From positions 124,001 through 188,000 of the forward strand of contig JACKEL010000010.1 of NCBI GenBank assembly GCA_020632975.1: DNA of 64,000 nucleotides, written 5' to 3'. Shown piece by piece: positions 42,395 to 50,958 of the stretch. A program made the position numbers and the translations under genes. How positions within the stretch are numbered: position 1 is the stretch's first letter; every line of letters begins with the position of its first letter. Origin of the DNA: Myxococcales bacterium (GTDB lineage Bacteria > Myxococcota_C > UBA6777). Below the pieces are notes generated by a model. It saw only the letters and a list, made by a program, of their open reading frames with translations, was not told the origin of the DNA and did not search any database.

Positions 42395-42994
42395 ATGCAG
42401 ATCCTCAACCTTCCCGCAGCAGCCGAAGGCGTCCCCGCGCTCCAAGGCATCTTCGTGATCACGATGCCTGACTGCCTGCTGTTCGACTCTTATGTCCTCC
42501 CCGTTCTCCAAGAAGCCTCAGAAGAGCTTTCTGCTCTCTTTGGAGAACTCATCCGCAACAATCGAGAAGTTCTTCGCCTGATGGGTTCTTGGTCTTCAGA
42601 ACTCCAAATCACCGTGGAATCGAGCGATCGACTCCTTCACCTTCGTGAACTACGCGAAGACTTCTTGCTTGTCTTTGCTTTCGAAGCAAGCCTTCCCATC
42701 GGGATGGCGAGACTTTTTGGCCGACGCATCAGCGAAACCCTTCAATTCCAACTCGAAGGCTTCCAAGAAGGTTCTCTCGAAGAAGAAGCCGAAGAAAGCC
42801 CGCGTGCTGCAAGGATCCTTGAGTTCTTGCAACGTTACGCACCAGACCCACACGCCTCTATGATGCGACTCGCGCTACGTACAGGGATCCCAATGGAACA
42901 CCTTGAAGCACCCGCATCACTCAGTCCGCAAGCTCTCGCCAAAGTTGAAGAGGCGGTCTGTGACATCCTTGGTATCGACCAACTCAACGTTTAA
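42395..42994 (+). CDS. roadblock/LC7-like protein
   Basis: 199 residues. The N-terminal about 125 residues (LQGIFVITMPDCLLFDSYV, ELQITVESSDRLLHLRELR, FLLVFAFEASLPIGMARL) follow the roadblock/LC7 pattern; the C-terminal third is helical and acidic, ending VEEAVCDILGIDQLNV. AGAAGGAGAG precedes the ATG. It is 19 bp after the other roadblock gene, so the two may form a heterodimer. Confidence 0.72.
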   Translation: MQILNLPAAAEGVPALQGIFVITMPDCLLFDSYVLPVLQEASEELSALFGELIRNNREVLRLMGSWSSELQITVESSDRLLHLRELREDFLLVFAFEASLPIGMARLFGRRISETLQFQLEGFQEGSLEEEAEESPRAARILEFLQRYAPDPHASMMRLALRTGIPMEHLEAPASLSPQALAKVEEAVCDILGIDQLNV

Positions 42995-43033
42995 TCCCAC
43001 AAGATGCCCAGACTGGCTCAACAAGGTAAGCCC

Positions 43034-44308
43034 ATGACTATACAAATTAAGAAAGAAGAACTTTTCTCTTTCCTTCCCGAACACGCGTTCTCGTTCTTTG
43101 CGGATACACCCGTGGTGTACCACTGTCACCACTACAACCTTTGGCTTGATCAAACCATCGACGACGCACTTGGCTCCCGAGAAAGCGTTGCCTTGCGAAC
43201 ACGCTGTGCTCACGAGGCTTTTTACCATTACCTCGCCCAACTTATACCACGCACAGGCGCGGAAACCCCCGCTGAAAAGCTCAAAGTGGCTGAGTTGATC
43301 TTTGGGGCGATGGGACACGGCACCTTGCGTTTGCATACCCAAGCCCAAGGTGGACTCGCGACAGGCGACTTTCTCCACTACGGTTTCACTTGGAAAGAAA
43401 AGTATGGTGAAAAAGTCCGTCGACGCCACACCGCAGATGCGGTCGCTGCAGGTTGTGCGGTCGCTGCCACAGAGATCGCTTACGATCTCCCCATGGGAAC
43501 CCTCGACGTTGCGGAAGAAACCTGTGTGGCGCTTGGTGCCCCCCAGTGTCGCTTTCAGATCGAAGGTGCCAAACAACCCATGCCACCTTCCCGACCTGTC
43601 GGGAAAAAAGAAACCCAACGCCTGCTTGGAGACAGCTTCACTGGAAAGTACGAAGACCAGATCCACGCCATCGCAACAGGGCTTCGAAACTTCCTTGGCA
43701 CCATCAACAGCGATGAACGCGGTCTTGTCCAAGGCTTTGGCGTCTTTGTCACACTGCACTTGGCCTCGTACTACAACAGCATCTCCTACAACGCCCTTTA
43801 CAACATCGAGCGCACCGCGCCCCAGTCCTTCCGCGTGATGGAAGAGTTGTTGATCGAAGCAGGCCATCAATGCGGCTTCAACACCTTTGGCGGCATCATC
43901 GGCTCCCCTGAGTGGGAAGGTTTGGCGGGGGCGCCGACAGGCGATCCTCTTGAGATCTTGATCGGGTGTTGTGCCATCGGACGCGCCCTTGGCTTCGGTC
44001 AATGGACCATCCAAGACTATACGCCTGAGAAATACTTTGTGCTTCGTAGCCCTGGGACTTACGAAAGCACCTATCACGTGACGCGCCATGGTCTCGCATC
44101 TTCGGGACGTTGCTACCTCCACCAAGGTGGTACGCTCGCGATGGTTCAGCTTGCCCACCGCGTCAACTGGCGTGATAAGCCACAGTTTACCCCCGAACTC
44201 TACAGCAGCCTCTTCCGTGGCCAAGCTCAGTGGCGCACAGAAGAAACCCACTGTGTTTCCAAAGGCGATGATTACTGCGAGATCGTGGTAGAGCGCACAG
44301 GTAACTAA
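43034..44308 (+). CDS. protein with two V4R domains
   Basis: 424 residues. Two V4R (4-vinyl reductase-type) domains: one ends near residue 180 with TCVALGAPQCRFQIE, the second near 415 with HCVSKGDDYCEIVVERT; both show the Gly..Cys-x-[FI] end typical of the fold. V4R modules bind small ligands, sometimes hydrocarbons or tetrapyrroles, and serve as sensors. His- and Cys-rich patches at the N-terminus (VVYHCHHYN, RCAHEAFYHY) could bind metal. The ATG at 43034 follows AAGGTAAG; an upstream ATG (43004) adds ten residues. Confidence 0.83.
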   Translation: MTIQIKKEELFSFLPEHAFSFFADTPVVYHCHHYNLWLDQTIDDALGSRESVALRTRCAHEAFYHYLAQLIPRTGAETPAEKLKVAELIFGAMGHGTLRLHTQAQGGLATGDFLHYGFTWKEKYGEKVRRRHTADAVAAGCAVAATEIAYDLPMGTLDVAEETCVALGAPQCRFQIEGAKQPMPPSRPVGKKETQRLLGDSFTGKYEDQIHAIATGLRNFLGTINSDERGLVQGFGVFVTLHLASYYNSISYNALYNIERTAPQSFRVMEELLIEAGHQCGFNTFGGIIGSPEWEGLAGAPTGDPLEILIGCCAIGRALGFGQWTIQDYTPEKYFVLRSPGTYESTYHVTRHGLASSGRCYLHQGGTLAMVQLAHRVNWRDKPQFTPELYSSLFRGQAQWRTEETHCVSKGDDYCEIVVERTGN

Positions 44309-44339
44309 TCCCCAAAGCCCCAGTGTACGGAGGGATGCC

Positions 44340-44672
44340 ATGCATATCCGACGCGATCCGAGCTGCGTTCAATTTTTGCTGTGGCGTTGTACTCCTGACC
44401 TCCCCTTGGAGCCCGAAGAACTCTGCCAAAAGATTGGACAAAGCCTGATCAACAACGGATTTGTGGACAAGAGCCGCGAGACGTGGCTCCTTGTGTACGA
44501 AGAAACCAAGCAACACCATCAGATCGTGCTCGTGCCAAAGACAGGTCGCATCCAAGTACGCGTGCACTATCTGATCCCCGTTCCCCAACGACCGTTGGTT
44601 GCTTTTTCGCTGGCTTGTCAACTTGCAGACTTCCTAGGAGACACCCACCCCAAAGCTGAGCAGCTTCGCTAG
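44340..44672 (+). CDS. small hypothetical protein (110 aa) ending the V4R cluster
   Basis: No family recognised. It has a mixed alpha/beta look with SCVQFLLWRCTPDLPLEPEE, WLLVYEETKQHH and VRVHYLIPVP. CGGAGGGATGCC directly before the ATG is a strong ribosome site. It lies 31 bp after the V4R gene and shares its strand, so it is probably co-expressed. Confidence 0.7.
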   Translation: MHIRRDPSCVQFLLWRCTPDLPLEPEELCQKIGQSLINNGFVDKSRETWLLVYEETKQHHQIVLVPKTGRIQVRVHYLIPVPQRPLVAFSLACQLADFLGDTHPKAEQLR

Positions 44673-44731
44673 ACGCTCACTCCCCCAACCCCAAAATGAC
44701 GCAAGATCTCCCCAAAGATGAGGGCTTTGGT

Positions 44732-46213
44732 TCACTTCTCTTTGCGACCTTCCCACGTAGGCCACTCCAACTGGGCCTTTTTCCCGTCTTTTCCGCTAAA
44801 TCGAGACCACTCAGGCCACTCAGAGTCCAAATACTGTGCGTTTTGCGTGCCAAAGGTTTCTTCAAAAGCAGCAGGCGCTTGGGTATCCTGAACGCGTTCA
44901 GGCCAGACGTCAGCCCCTACGCGAACGCTCTCCACTGCGGCTTCTTGTTGGGCGGAGATCGAACGCACACCATCAGACTCCTTTTTCAAGGAGCGAGCGA
45001 CCAACATGGCGGCATTATCGAGCCCTTCGCTCTTTGTCTCAGGGAGCGTGGGGGCAACGGGCTCTTTCTTTGGTGGGATGGGGGCCAACGCAGAAGGAGA
45101 AAAACTCTTTTCTGACGTAAACATCGAACGCAACTCGCTCCCCACATCCTTTTGTTTCAGCAAGTCTTTGGCGGCTTCTTGCGAAGAAGGCTGGCCTGCA
45201 ATCTTGATTAAGTTACCAACCACCCGCCCTCTCGAAGATTCGGGCTTTCCACGATGACGAGCCTCGCCCTTCGAGAGATCTTCTTTATCCTTTCGGGTGG
45301 GCTCATCTTTACCAGTATGCGGCCACTCTTTCGCACGATGGCGCTCTTTGCGCGGCGCAGCCTCACCGACATGTTGCGCCACAGAGTAAGGCTCATCTGC
45401 GGAAACGACGGGCGCAGCGAACTCTTGAGGCTTGCTATCAAACCACGAGTCTTGCCCTCCCTCCAACGCCACGGACTGCTCGCTCTGCTCGCTTGCCGAG
45501 GGCTCCAAAGACACCGACTCTCCGCCCGACATCCCCATCAGGGTGGACATCACCCAGCCCGCGTCTTCGACAGTGGGGATACTTTTGGCAGCACCCTCCA
45601 ACGAAAGATCTTCGCGCAACACACTCAGCGAAATCTTTTTGTGGGCTCGGTTGTGGACATTGATATAAGGAAGCCCAAGAAGCGATCCCAAAAGCCCACT
45701 CAATTGGACAAGATCGTTTTCTCTACGGATGCCTACGAGATGGCAATACACCGTCACAGGGCCATCTCCAAACCCAGGAGCAAGCCCAAAGCTCAGCTCA
45801 AAAGGAAGGTCTTGACTAGGTACCATCTCAGTGGTCAAACCCTCGACAAGATCGAGTGTTCGGATGCTAAGACCGCGAATCGAAGACAAAGGAAGATCCC
45901 AAAACTTCGCGTCATCGCCGCTTTGTGCTTCGATGCTCAAGAGATCTTCTGTGGTATCCAAAGTAAACTTTTCAAGGATGGGAAGCGACTTACTCGGATC
46001 TTCTTTCGTAAGATACCGAAAAGCAAGGTAAAGAAGCCCGCCGTACACCACAAACCACAAGACCGGAGGCAAGCGAAACACGGGCGGAACGAGCCAAAGC
46101 GCACTCCACACGGCGCAGCCGCCGCCAAGATTCCCTGTGGCTTTGCCGATGCTTAACGCATTGACGCCTGAAAAAGAAACACTTTTCCCTTGTCGATAGA
46201 CTTGCAGCTTCAT
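44732..46213 (-). CDS. hypothetical membrane protein with acidic disordered C-terminus
   Basis: 493 residues, no family. Two adjacent hydrophobic segments (CAVWSALWLVPPVFRLPP, VLWFVVYGGLLYLAFRYL) near residues 33-70, then a beta-rich cytosolic domain (about 75-215), and a long charged, disordered tail rich in Lys/Glu/Ser with Trp-containing end (EWPEWSRFSGKDGK). It converges on the V4R cluster and is divergent from the amine-oxidase genes. Confidence 0.72.
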   Translation of the reverse strand: MKLQVYRQGKSVSFSGVNALSIGKATGNLGGGCAVWSALWLVPPVFRLPPVLWFVVYGGLLYLAFRYLTKEDPSKSLPILEKFTLDTTEDLLSIEAQSGDDAKFWDLPLSSIRGLSIRTLDLVEGLTTEMVPSQDLPFELSFGLAPGFGDGPVTVYCHLVGIRRENDLVQLSGLLGSLLGLPYINVHNRAHKKISLSVLREDLSLEGAAKSIPTVEDAGWVMSTLMGMSGGESVSLEPSASEQSEQSVALEGGQDSWFDSKPQEFAAPVVSADEPYSVAQHVGEAAPRKERHRAKEWPHTGKDEPTRKDKEDLSKGEARHRGKPESSRGRVVGNLIKIAGQPSSQEAAKDLLKQKDVGSELRSMFTSEKSFSPSALAPIPPKKEPVAPTLPETKSEGLDNAAMLVARSLKKESDGVRSISAQQEAAVESVRVGADVWPERVQDTQAPAAFEETFGTQNAQYLDSEWPEWSRFSGKDGKKAQLEWPTWEGRKEK

Positions 46214-46526
46214 GCGCCGCGCTCTCCTTTGCGTTGAAAGTTCTAGCTGTGTGATTTCGTATAGCCATGTTTAGGCATCCTCGAGAACCGTGCAACCCCC
46301 CCAAAGAAAAACTTTGTCCAAACATCCGATGCCCTGCTTGACACTCCCCCGCTTCACGCATACCCTACAACCACTCCGATTTGTTGATATCTTTTATGGG
46401 TTTTGGACGGAAAACCCAAGAAAAATGGCTCATCGCAAGAGACTTCTTGCCATATCTCGCGACCAAAGTGCTTTGTCCTCGTGTCACTTTATGTACGATT
46501 TCTATGTACAACAAAAAGGAAGTTTC
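46214..46526. other. 313-bp divergent intergenic region
   Basis: No gene of its own. It holds the promoter at 46338-46366 and leaves a leader of about 150 bases before the amine-oxidase ATG. Confidence 0.5.
46338..46366 (+). promoter_or_regulatory. promoter of the amine-oxidase cluster
   Basis: Perfect TTGACA (46338-46343), 17-base spacer, TACCCT (46361-46366). It is the best -35 in the spacer. Confidence 0.4.
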
Positions 46527-48119
46527 ATGGACTCTCAAGTACTTCTCGACGTGGCTATTATTGGCGCTGGTGTTTCAGGACTCTATGCAGGTTGGCGACT
46601 CCTCCAAGATCCTCCCTCCAAACTTTCTTCCTCCACACCCAAAGGGCTCCCTCCCAACATCCAAGTCTTTGAGATGAGTCAACGCATCGGTGGGCGCTTG
46701 CTTTCCGTTGTTCCTCCAGGGATGCCTCATGTCGTTTGTGAACTTGGTGGGATGCGCTACATCTCCACACAAACCCTTGTACGCGGGCTTGTGGAAGATG
46801 TACTCAAACTCAATACCCACCCCTTCCCTGTTGCTGAGTCGAACAACTTGGCCTATCTGCGGGGGAAACGACTACGCCTCCAAGAACTCAGCGATCCCAA
46901 CAAAGTCCCTTATGTGCTCGACTACCCAGAGCGCGATGTGCCTGTGAGCAGTCTGATCTCCTACGCGATCAATCAGTTGATTCCGGGGTTTTCGTCGCTA
47001 ACGCCCTACCAGATGCGCAAGACCCTGCAAAACTTTGTGTTTGATGGAAAGCCCTTCTACAAACAAGGTTTTTGGAATGTCTTGTTGCGCGTACTCAGCG
47101 ACGAAGCTTTCTCTTATACCCGAGATGCTGGGGGTTATGAGTCTGTCGTACACAACTTCAATGCTGTGGACATGACACTGCTCAATCTCGCGGACTTTAC
47201 GGGGGATGTGACCTTTCATGGCGTGACCGATGGCTTTGAGAGCGTACCCTTGGCCCTTTCAGAGCGTTTTCTTCAACTCGGTGGGCAGCTTCACATGGGG
47301 CACCGCTTGCAGTGCATGAAAGCCACGACGCTAGAGGATCAGTCCCAAGGGGTCGCGCTGCACTTTGAAGGTCGCGAGAGCCCTGTTTATGCGCGCCACG
47401 TGATCCTTGCGATGCCACGGCGCTCTTTGGAATTGATCGACCCTTCAAGTGTGGGTTTGAGCCTTCCTCGTACAAAAAGTCTGATCCAAAGCGTCCAGGG
47501 CTTCCCTTTCTTCAAGATGTTCTTGTGTTATCCGACGCCTTGGTGGAATACCCTCGGCATCCAACAAGGACAGTCCGTGACGGATCTCCCGCTGCGACAG
47601 TGTTATTACTGGGGGGTGGAAGGACAGCAGTGGGGTGCAGATCCCAAAAATACGAACGCTGCGCTCCTTGCGAGCTATGACGATGGAAACAACGTGGACT
47701 TTTGGGCGGGTCTCCAAGAAGATCCCACGGAACCGCGCTTTTTGACGCGCAACAACCCTCACGCCCAAGACACCTCGCTTCCTGATTGGGATAATTACAG
47801 CGCACCTGCGGGCATGGTGGACGAGTTGCATCGGCAGCTTCAAGCGATGCACGGTGTTCGCTATGTCCCTGAGCCCTATGCTGCGGCCTACATGGATTGG
47901 GCTATCGATCCCTACGGAGGCGCCGTCAATTTCTGGCAACGTGGCGCCAAAAGTTGGGAAGTGATCCCCGCCATCACCAAGCCTGCCTCCGATCTCCCCG
48001 TTTATATCTGCGGTTCGGCCTACTCCAACCACCAAGGCTGGGTCGAAGGCGCCCTAGAGACCGCCGAGTACATGCTCGAACATCACTTTGGACTCTCCAA
48101 GCCCTCTTGGGCTGACTAA
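46527..48119 (+). CDS. FAD-dependent amine oxidase, paralogue 1
   Basis: 530 residues. FAD site GAGVSGLYAGWRLL near the N-terminus, RIGGRLLS and ELGGMRY motifs, and the FAD-closing YICGSAYSNHQGWVEGALE near the C-terminus, as in L-amino-acid and monoamine oxidases. It would oxidise an amine or amino acid to an imine with release of H2O2. The ATG has AAAAAGGAAG upstream. About half of residues match the next gene by eye, so the pair arose by tandem duplication. A promoter lies at 46338-46366. Substrate unknown. Confidence 0.87.
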   Translation: MDSQVLLDVAIIGAGVSGLYAGWRLLQDPPSKLSSSTPKGLPPNIQVFEMSQRIGGRLLSVVPPGMPHVVCELGGMRYISTQTLVRGLVEDVLKLNTHPFPVAESNNLAYLRGKRLRLQELSDPNKVPYVLDYPERDVPVSSLISYAINQLIPGFSSLTPYQMRKTLQNFVFDGKPFYKQGFWNVLLRVLSDEAFSYTRDAGGYESVVHNFNAVDMTLLNLADFTGDVTFHGVTDGFESVPLALSERFLQLGGQLHMGHRLQCMKATTLEDQSQGVALHFEGRESPVYARHVILAMPRRSLELIDPSSVGLSLPRTKSLIQSVQGFPFFKMFLCYPTPWWNTLGIQQGQSVTDLPLRQCYYWGVEGQQWGADPKNTNAALLASYDDGNNVDFWAGLQEDPTEPRFLTRNNPHAQDTSLPDWDNYSAPAGMVDELHRQLQAMHGVRYVPEPYAAAYMDWAIDPYGGAVNFWQRGAKSWEVIPAITKPASDLPVYICGSAYSNHQGWVEGALETAEYMLEHHFGLSKPSWAD

Positions 48120-48167
48120 GACATCTCCCCACGACCACAGACCTTTCAACTCACGCAGGAGCTTTGC

Positions 48168-49802
48168 ATGACATCTTCCTCCGTTCTTGATGTAGCAATT
48201 GTAGGCGGCGGTGTATCGGGCGTGTACAGCGGGTGGCGCCTCTTAACCGACGGGATCGCTGAAGCTGATTCGCTGCGGGCGCTCGCAGCCCAAAAAGGCG
48301 GCAAGCTCGACATCACAGTCTTTGAAGGTAGCCATCGTATTGGTGGACGCTTGCTTTCCGTCACGCCTCCAGGGATGCCTCATATCCGTTGTGAACTGGG
48401 CGGGATGCGCTTTACTTCTGCGCAAACGCTGGTCTATTCGCTTGTCATGAACAAGATGCAGCTTGCGACGCATGACTTCCCAGTGAGTGAGCCCGAAAAT
48501 ATCGCCTATGTGCGGGGAAAACACCTCAGAACCCAAGAACTCAATGACAGTAGCAAGATCCCTTACAATGTCCTTTGGAGCGAGAAAGACCGCGATCCAA
48601 GTACGCTCGTGGCTTATGCGGTCAACCAGATCATCCCGGGTTATACGAACTTATCACGCCAACAAGCCCGCCAAGTCCTACGAGAAACCGTCTTTGAAGG
48701 ACGCCCCCTGTATCAATGGGGCTTTTGGAATCTTTTGCTCAAAGTACTTGGACAAGAAGCCTTTTCTTTGGCGGAGCAAGCGAGCGGTTACAACCTCTTG
48801 CTCAACAACTGGAATGCTGCTGACGCGATCCCCTTTAACTTGGATGACTTTGGGAAACAGATCCAATATTACGCTGTATCCGATGGTTACGAGACCGTTC
48901 CTCTGACCCTCGCAGAGTGGTTTGAAGAGGCAGGCGGCGCGATTCGTTTTGGTCAATGGCTCCAATCTTTCGACACCACGCAACTCCCAGACGGCACCCA
49001 AGGGGTTTCACTCAAGTTTCGCGATGATGAAGGAAGAGAAGCCACGATCCTAGCGCGTCACTTGATCCTTGCGATGCCAAGGCACTCGATCGAACGCCTC
49101 GATCAAACGGGCGTCGTCCTCGACAAACAGAACCACCACGTCCACTACCTCCTTGGCGCGGTCAAACCCATCCCGATGTTCAAGATCTTTATGTGTTATC
49201 CCTATCCATGGTGGGAAGCGGTGGGTGTCACCAAAGGTCAGTCTGTCACAGACATGCCGATCAGACAAAGTTACTATTGGGGCGTAGAAGGCCGACAGCC
49301 TGGGGCAGATCGCAACAATACCAACGCCGTGCTCATGGCCACCTATGACGACGGTAACAACGTGGACTTTTGGGCGGGTCTTCGCACCAACCCCCAAGCC
49401 AAGGCGCTTTTCGAGCCTCTGGTCAACCGCTTTGTGGACCCTGAAGCGCTTCCTTACCCAGAGTGGCGGACGTATCGAGCGCCGCGCGCGATGGTGCAAG
49501 AGATCCACCGCCAACTCAAAGTCATGCACGGACTTCCCTATGCACCCGAGCCTTACGACGCGGCTTATCGCGATTGGGCAGACGAGCCTTTTGGTGGCGC
49601 GATCAACCTTTGGAACATCCACTACAAAAGCTGGGAAGTCATCCCCGCCATCACACAGCCCGAGGCAAGCGCGCCTGTTTATATCTGCGGAGAAGCCTAC
49701 TCTGACGAGCAAGGTTGGGTCGAAGGTGCCCTGAGCACCGCAGAGATCATGTTGAGCCAACACTTTGGACTCCCCCAACCTGACTGGCTCAGCGACACTT
49801 GA
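48168..49802 (+). CDS. FAD-dependent amine oxidase, paralogue 2
   Basis: 544 residues with the same plan as paralogue 1: GGGVSGVYSGWRLL, HRIGGRLLS, ELGGMRF and YICGEAYSDEQGWVEGAL. An insert after the FAD motif (ADSLRALAAQKGG) distinguishes it. AGGAGC is seven bases before the ATG, 48 bp after the first gene. In paralogue pairs of this kind one member may handle a different amino acid or have lost activity; the FAD motifs are intact in both. Confidence 0.87.
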   Translation: MTSSSVLDVAIVGGGVSGVYSGWRLLTDGIAEADSLRALAAQKGGKLDITVFEGSHRIGGRLLSVTPPGMPHIRCELGGMRFTSAQTLVYSLVMNKMQLATHDFPVSEPENIAYVRGKHLRTQELNDSSKIPYNVLWSEKDRDPSTLVAYAVNQIIPGYTNLSRQQARQVLRETVFEGRPLYQWGFWNLLLKVLGQEAFSLAEQASGYNLLLNNWNAADAIPFNLDDFGKQIQYYAVSDGYETVPLTLAEWFEEAGGAIRFGQWLQSFDTTQLPDGTQGVSLKFRDDEGREATILARHLILAMPRHSIERLDQTGVVLDKQNHHVHYLLGAVKPIPMFKIFMCYPYPWWEAVGVTKGQSVTDMPIRQSYYWGVEGRQPGADRNNTNAVLMATYDDGNNVDFWAGLRTNPQAKALFEPLVNRFVDPEALPYPEWRTYRAPRAMVQEIHRQLKVMHGLPYAPEPYDAAYRDWADEPFGGAINLWNIHYKSWEVIPAITQPEASAPVYICGEAYSDEQGWVEGALSTAEIMLSQHFGLPQPDWLSDT

Positions 49803-49866
49803 TCCTTTTCCTACCTATGAGTGTGCCTCTTTTTGCTCATCCGTTGCCCGTGGCCAGACGAGCAAG

Positions 49867-49883
49867 CCCCCAAGTATCGGGGG
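49867..49883 (+). terminator. weak hairpin between amine oxidase 2 and KAS III-like gene
   Basis: CCCCC and GGGGG around AAGTATC, followed by TTCTCTTT. It may partly terminate transcription inside the cluster. Confidence 0.4.
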
Positions 49884-49922
49884 TTCTCTTTGCACCTTTC
49901 TTGAGATGAAGGAACATTGCCG

Positions 49923-50954
49923 ATGCAGAAACCCCATCCCATCGCGATCATCGGGACTGGTTATTGTGTTCCCGAAGAGATCCGCACCAATGATGACCCC
50001 GTCTTTGATTGGTTAAATCAACATCAGCCCCCAGGTTCCAACCTTTTCTATGGCTACGATCAACGGCGCGTGCTGCCCAATCCTGGCTCCATGGCTCCTC
50101 CTCCCAACAACATCTTGGACTTGATGGTCACGGCTGCCCAAGCTGCTCTCGATGACGCCGATCTCAAAAGCACGGACATCGACCTTTTGTTGGGTTATGG
50201 CTCTGTGAGTGAGTTTGTTTCTCCCAACGTACTCGCCCATGTCCACGCTCGTTTGGGGATGTCCTCAAGCGCTGTGGTCCTGCCCCTCCACGATGAGTTT
50301 ACGAACTTTAATACGGGTGTGGTGGTCGCTCAGTCCTTAATTCAAACAGGCCAAGCCAAGCGGGCTTTGATCGTGTGTGCTGCCAACTGGTCCCAGTATG
50401 TGGACTATTACACTTCTCCAGCGATCAGTGTGGCCGATGGTGCGGGGGCTGCGGTCGTTGCGCACACAAACGATACCACCCGCTTTAGCTTTGTGGACTT
50501 TGAAAATTACACAGAGTCCGCAGACTACGGGCAGATGTTTATCGCTGGCGACCCTGTACGCAACAGCAATGGCGACTGCACCAACACCTTTAGCCGCCCT
50601 TATTTTCATCTGACAGAAGCGGGACAAGTGTCTTTTTCCACCTTTGGAGAACAAGCTCCACCCGCTGTCACCAACCGACTTCTTGCGCGAAATAATCTGA
50701 CAGGTGCGGACATCTCGTTGATCAGCCACCAAAGCTCACAGTCTTTGCTCCAAGCTTGGAATGAAGCGATCCAACCCGCGCAGTATCTCCAAACCCTCAA
50801 GACATTTGCCAATGTCGAGCTTGCCACAATCCCCCTCAACTTGGCGTATCTCTACGATCAAATCGAAAAAGACTACCTCGTCCTCCTTGGAATCGGCATC
50901 CACTTCCACACCAACGCGGTCTTGTTGCGACGCAACCCCACACAAAAGGGATAA
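49923..50954 (+). CDS. KAS III-like (FabH-type) thiolase-fold protein lacking catalytic Cys
   Basis: 343 residues with the KAS III fold: N-terminal IAIIGTGYCVP, VADGAGAAVVAH, SHQSSQSLLQAW (His site) and ANVELATIPLNLA (Asn site). The segment that normally carries the Cys nucleophile (here DEFTNFNTGVVVAQSLI) has none, so it is unlikely to form the usual acyl-enzyme. Relatives without Cys can act as ester- or amide-forming acyltransferases, or as partners. The ATG at 49923 suits AAGGA nine bases away; a TTG lies at 49917. Four bp separate it from the TPP gene. Confidence 0.83.
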   Translation: MQKPHPIAIIGTGYCVPEEIRTNDDPVFDWLNQHQPPGSNLFYGYDQRRVLPNPGSMAPPPNNILDLMVTAAQAALDDADLKSTDIDLLLGYGSVSEFVSPNVLAHVHARLGMSSSAVVLPLHDEFTNFNTGVVVAQSLIQTGQAKRALIVCAANWSQYVDYYTSPAISVADGAGAAVVAHTNDTTRFSFVDFENYTESADYGQMFIAGDPVRNSNGDCTNTFSRPYFHLTEAGQVSFSTFGEQAPPAVTNRLLARNNLTGADISLISHQSSQSLLQAWNEAIQPAQYLQTLKTFANVELATIPLNLAYLYDQIEKDYLVLLGIGIHFHTNAVLLRRNPTQKG

Positions 50955-50958
50955 CCAC

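Noticed and set aside
42917..44341. 474-codon antisense open frame
   Set aside because: It mirrors the V4R gene, has no ribosome site and a Cys/Val-biased composition typical of antisense frames in this codon usage.
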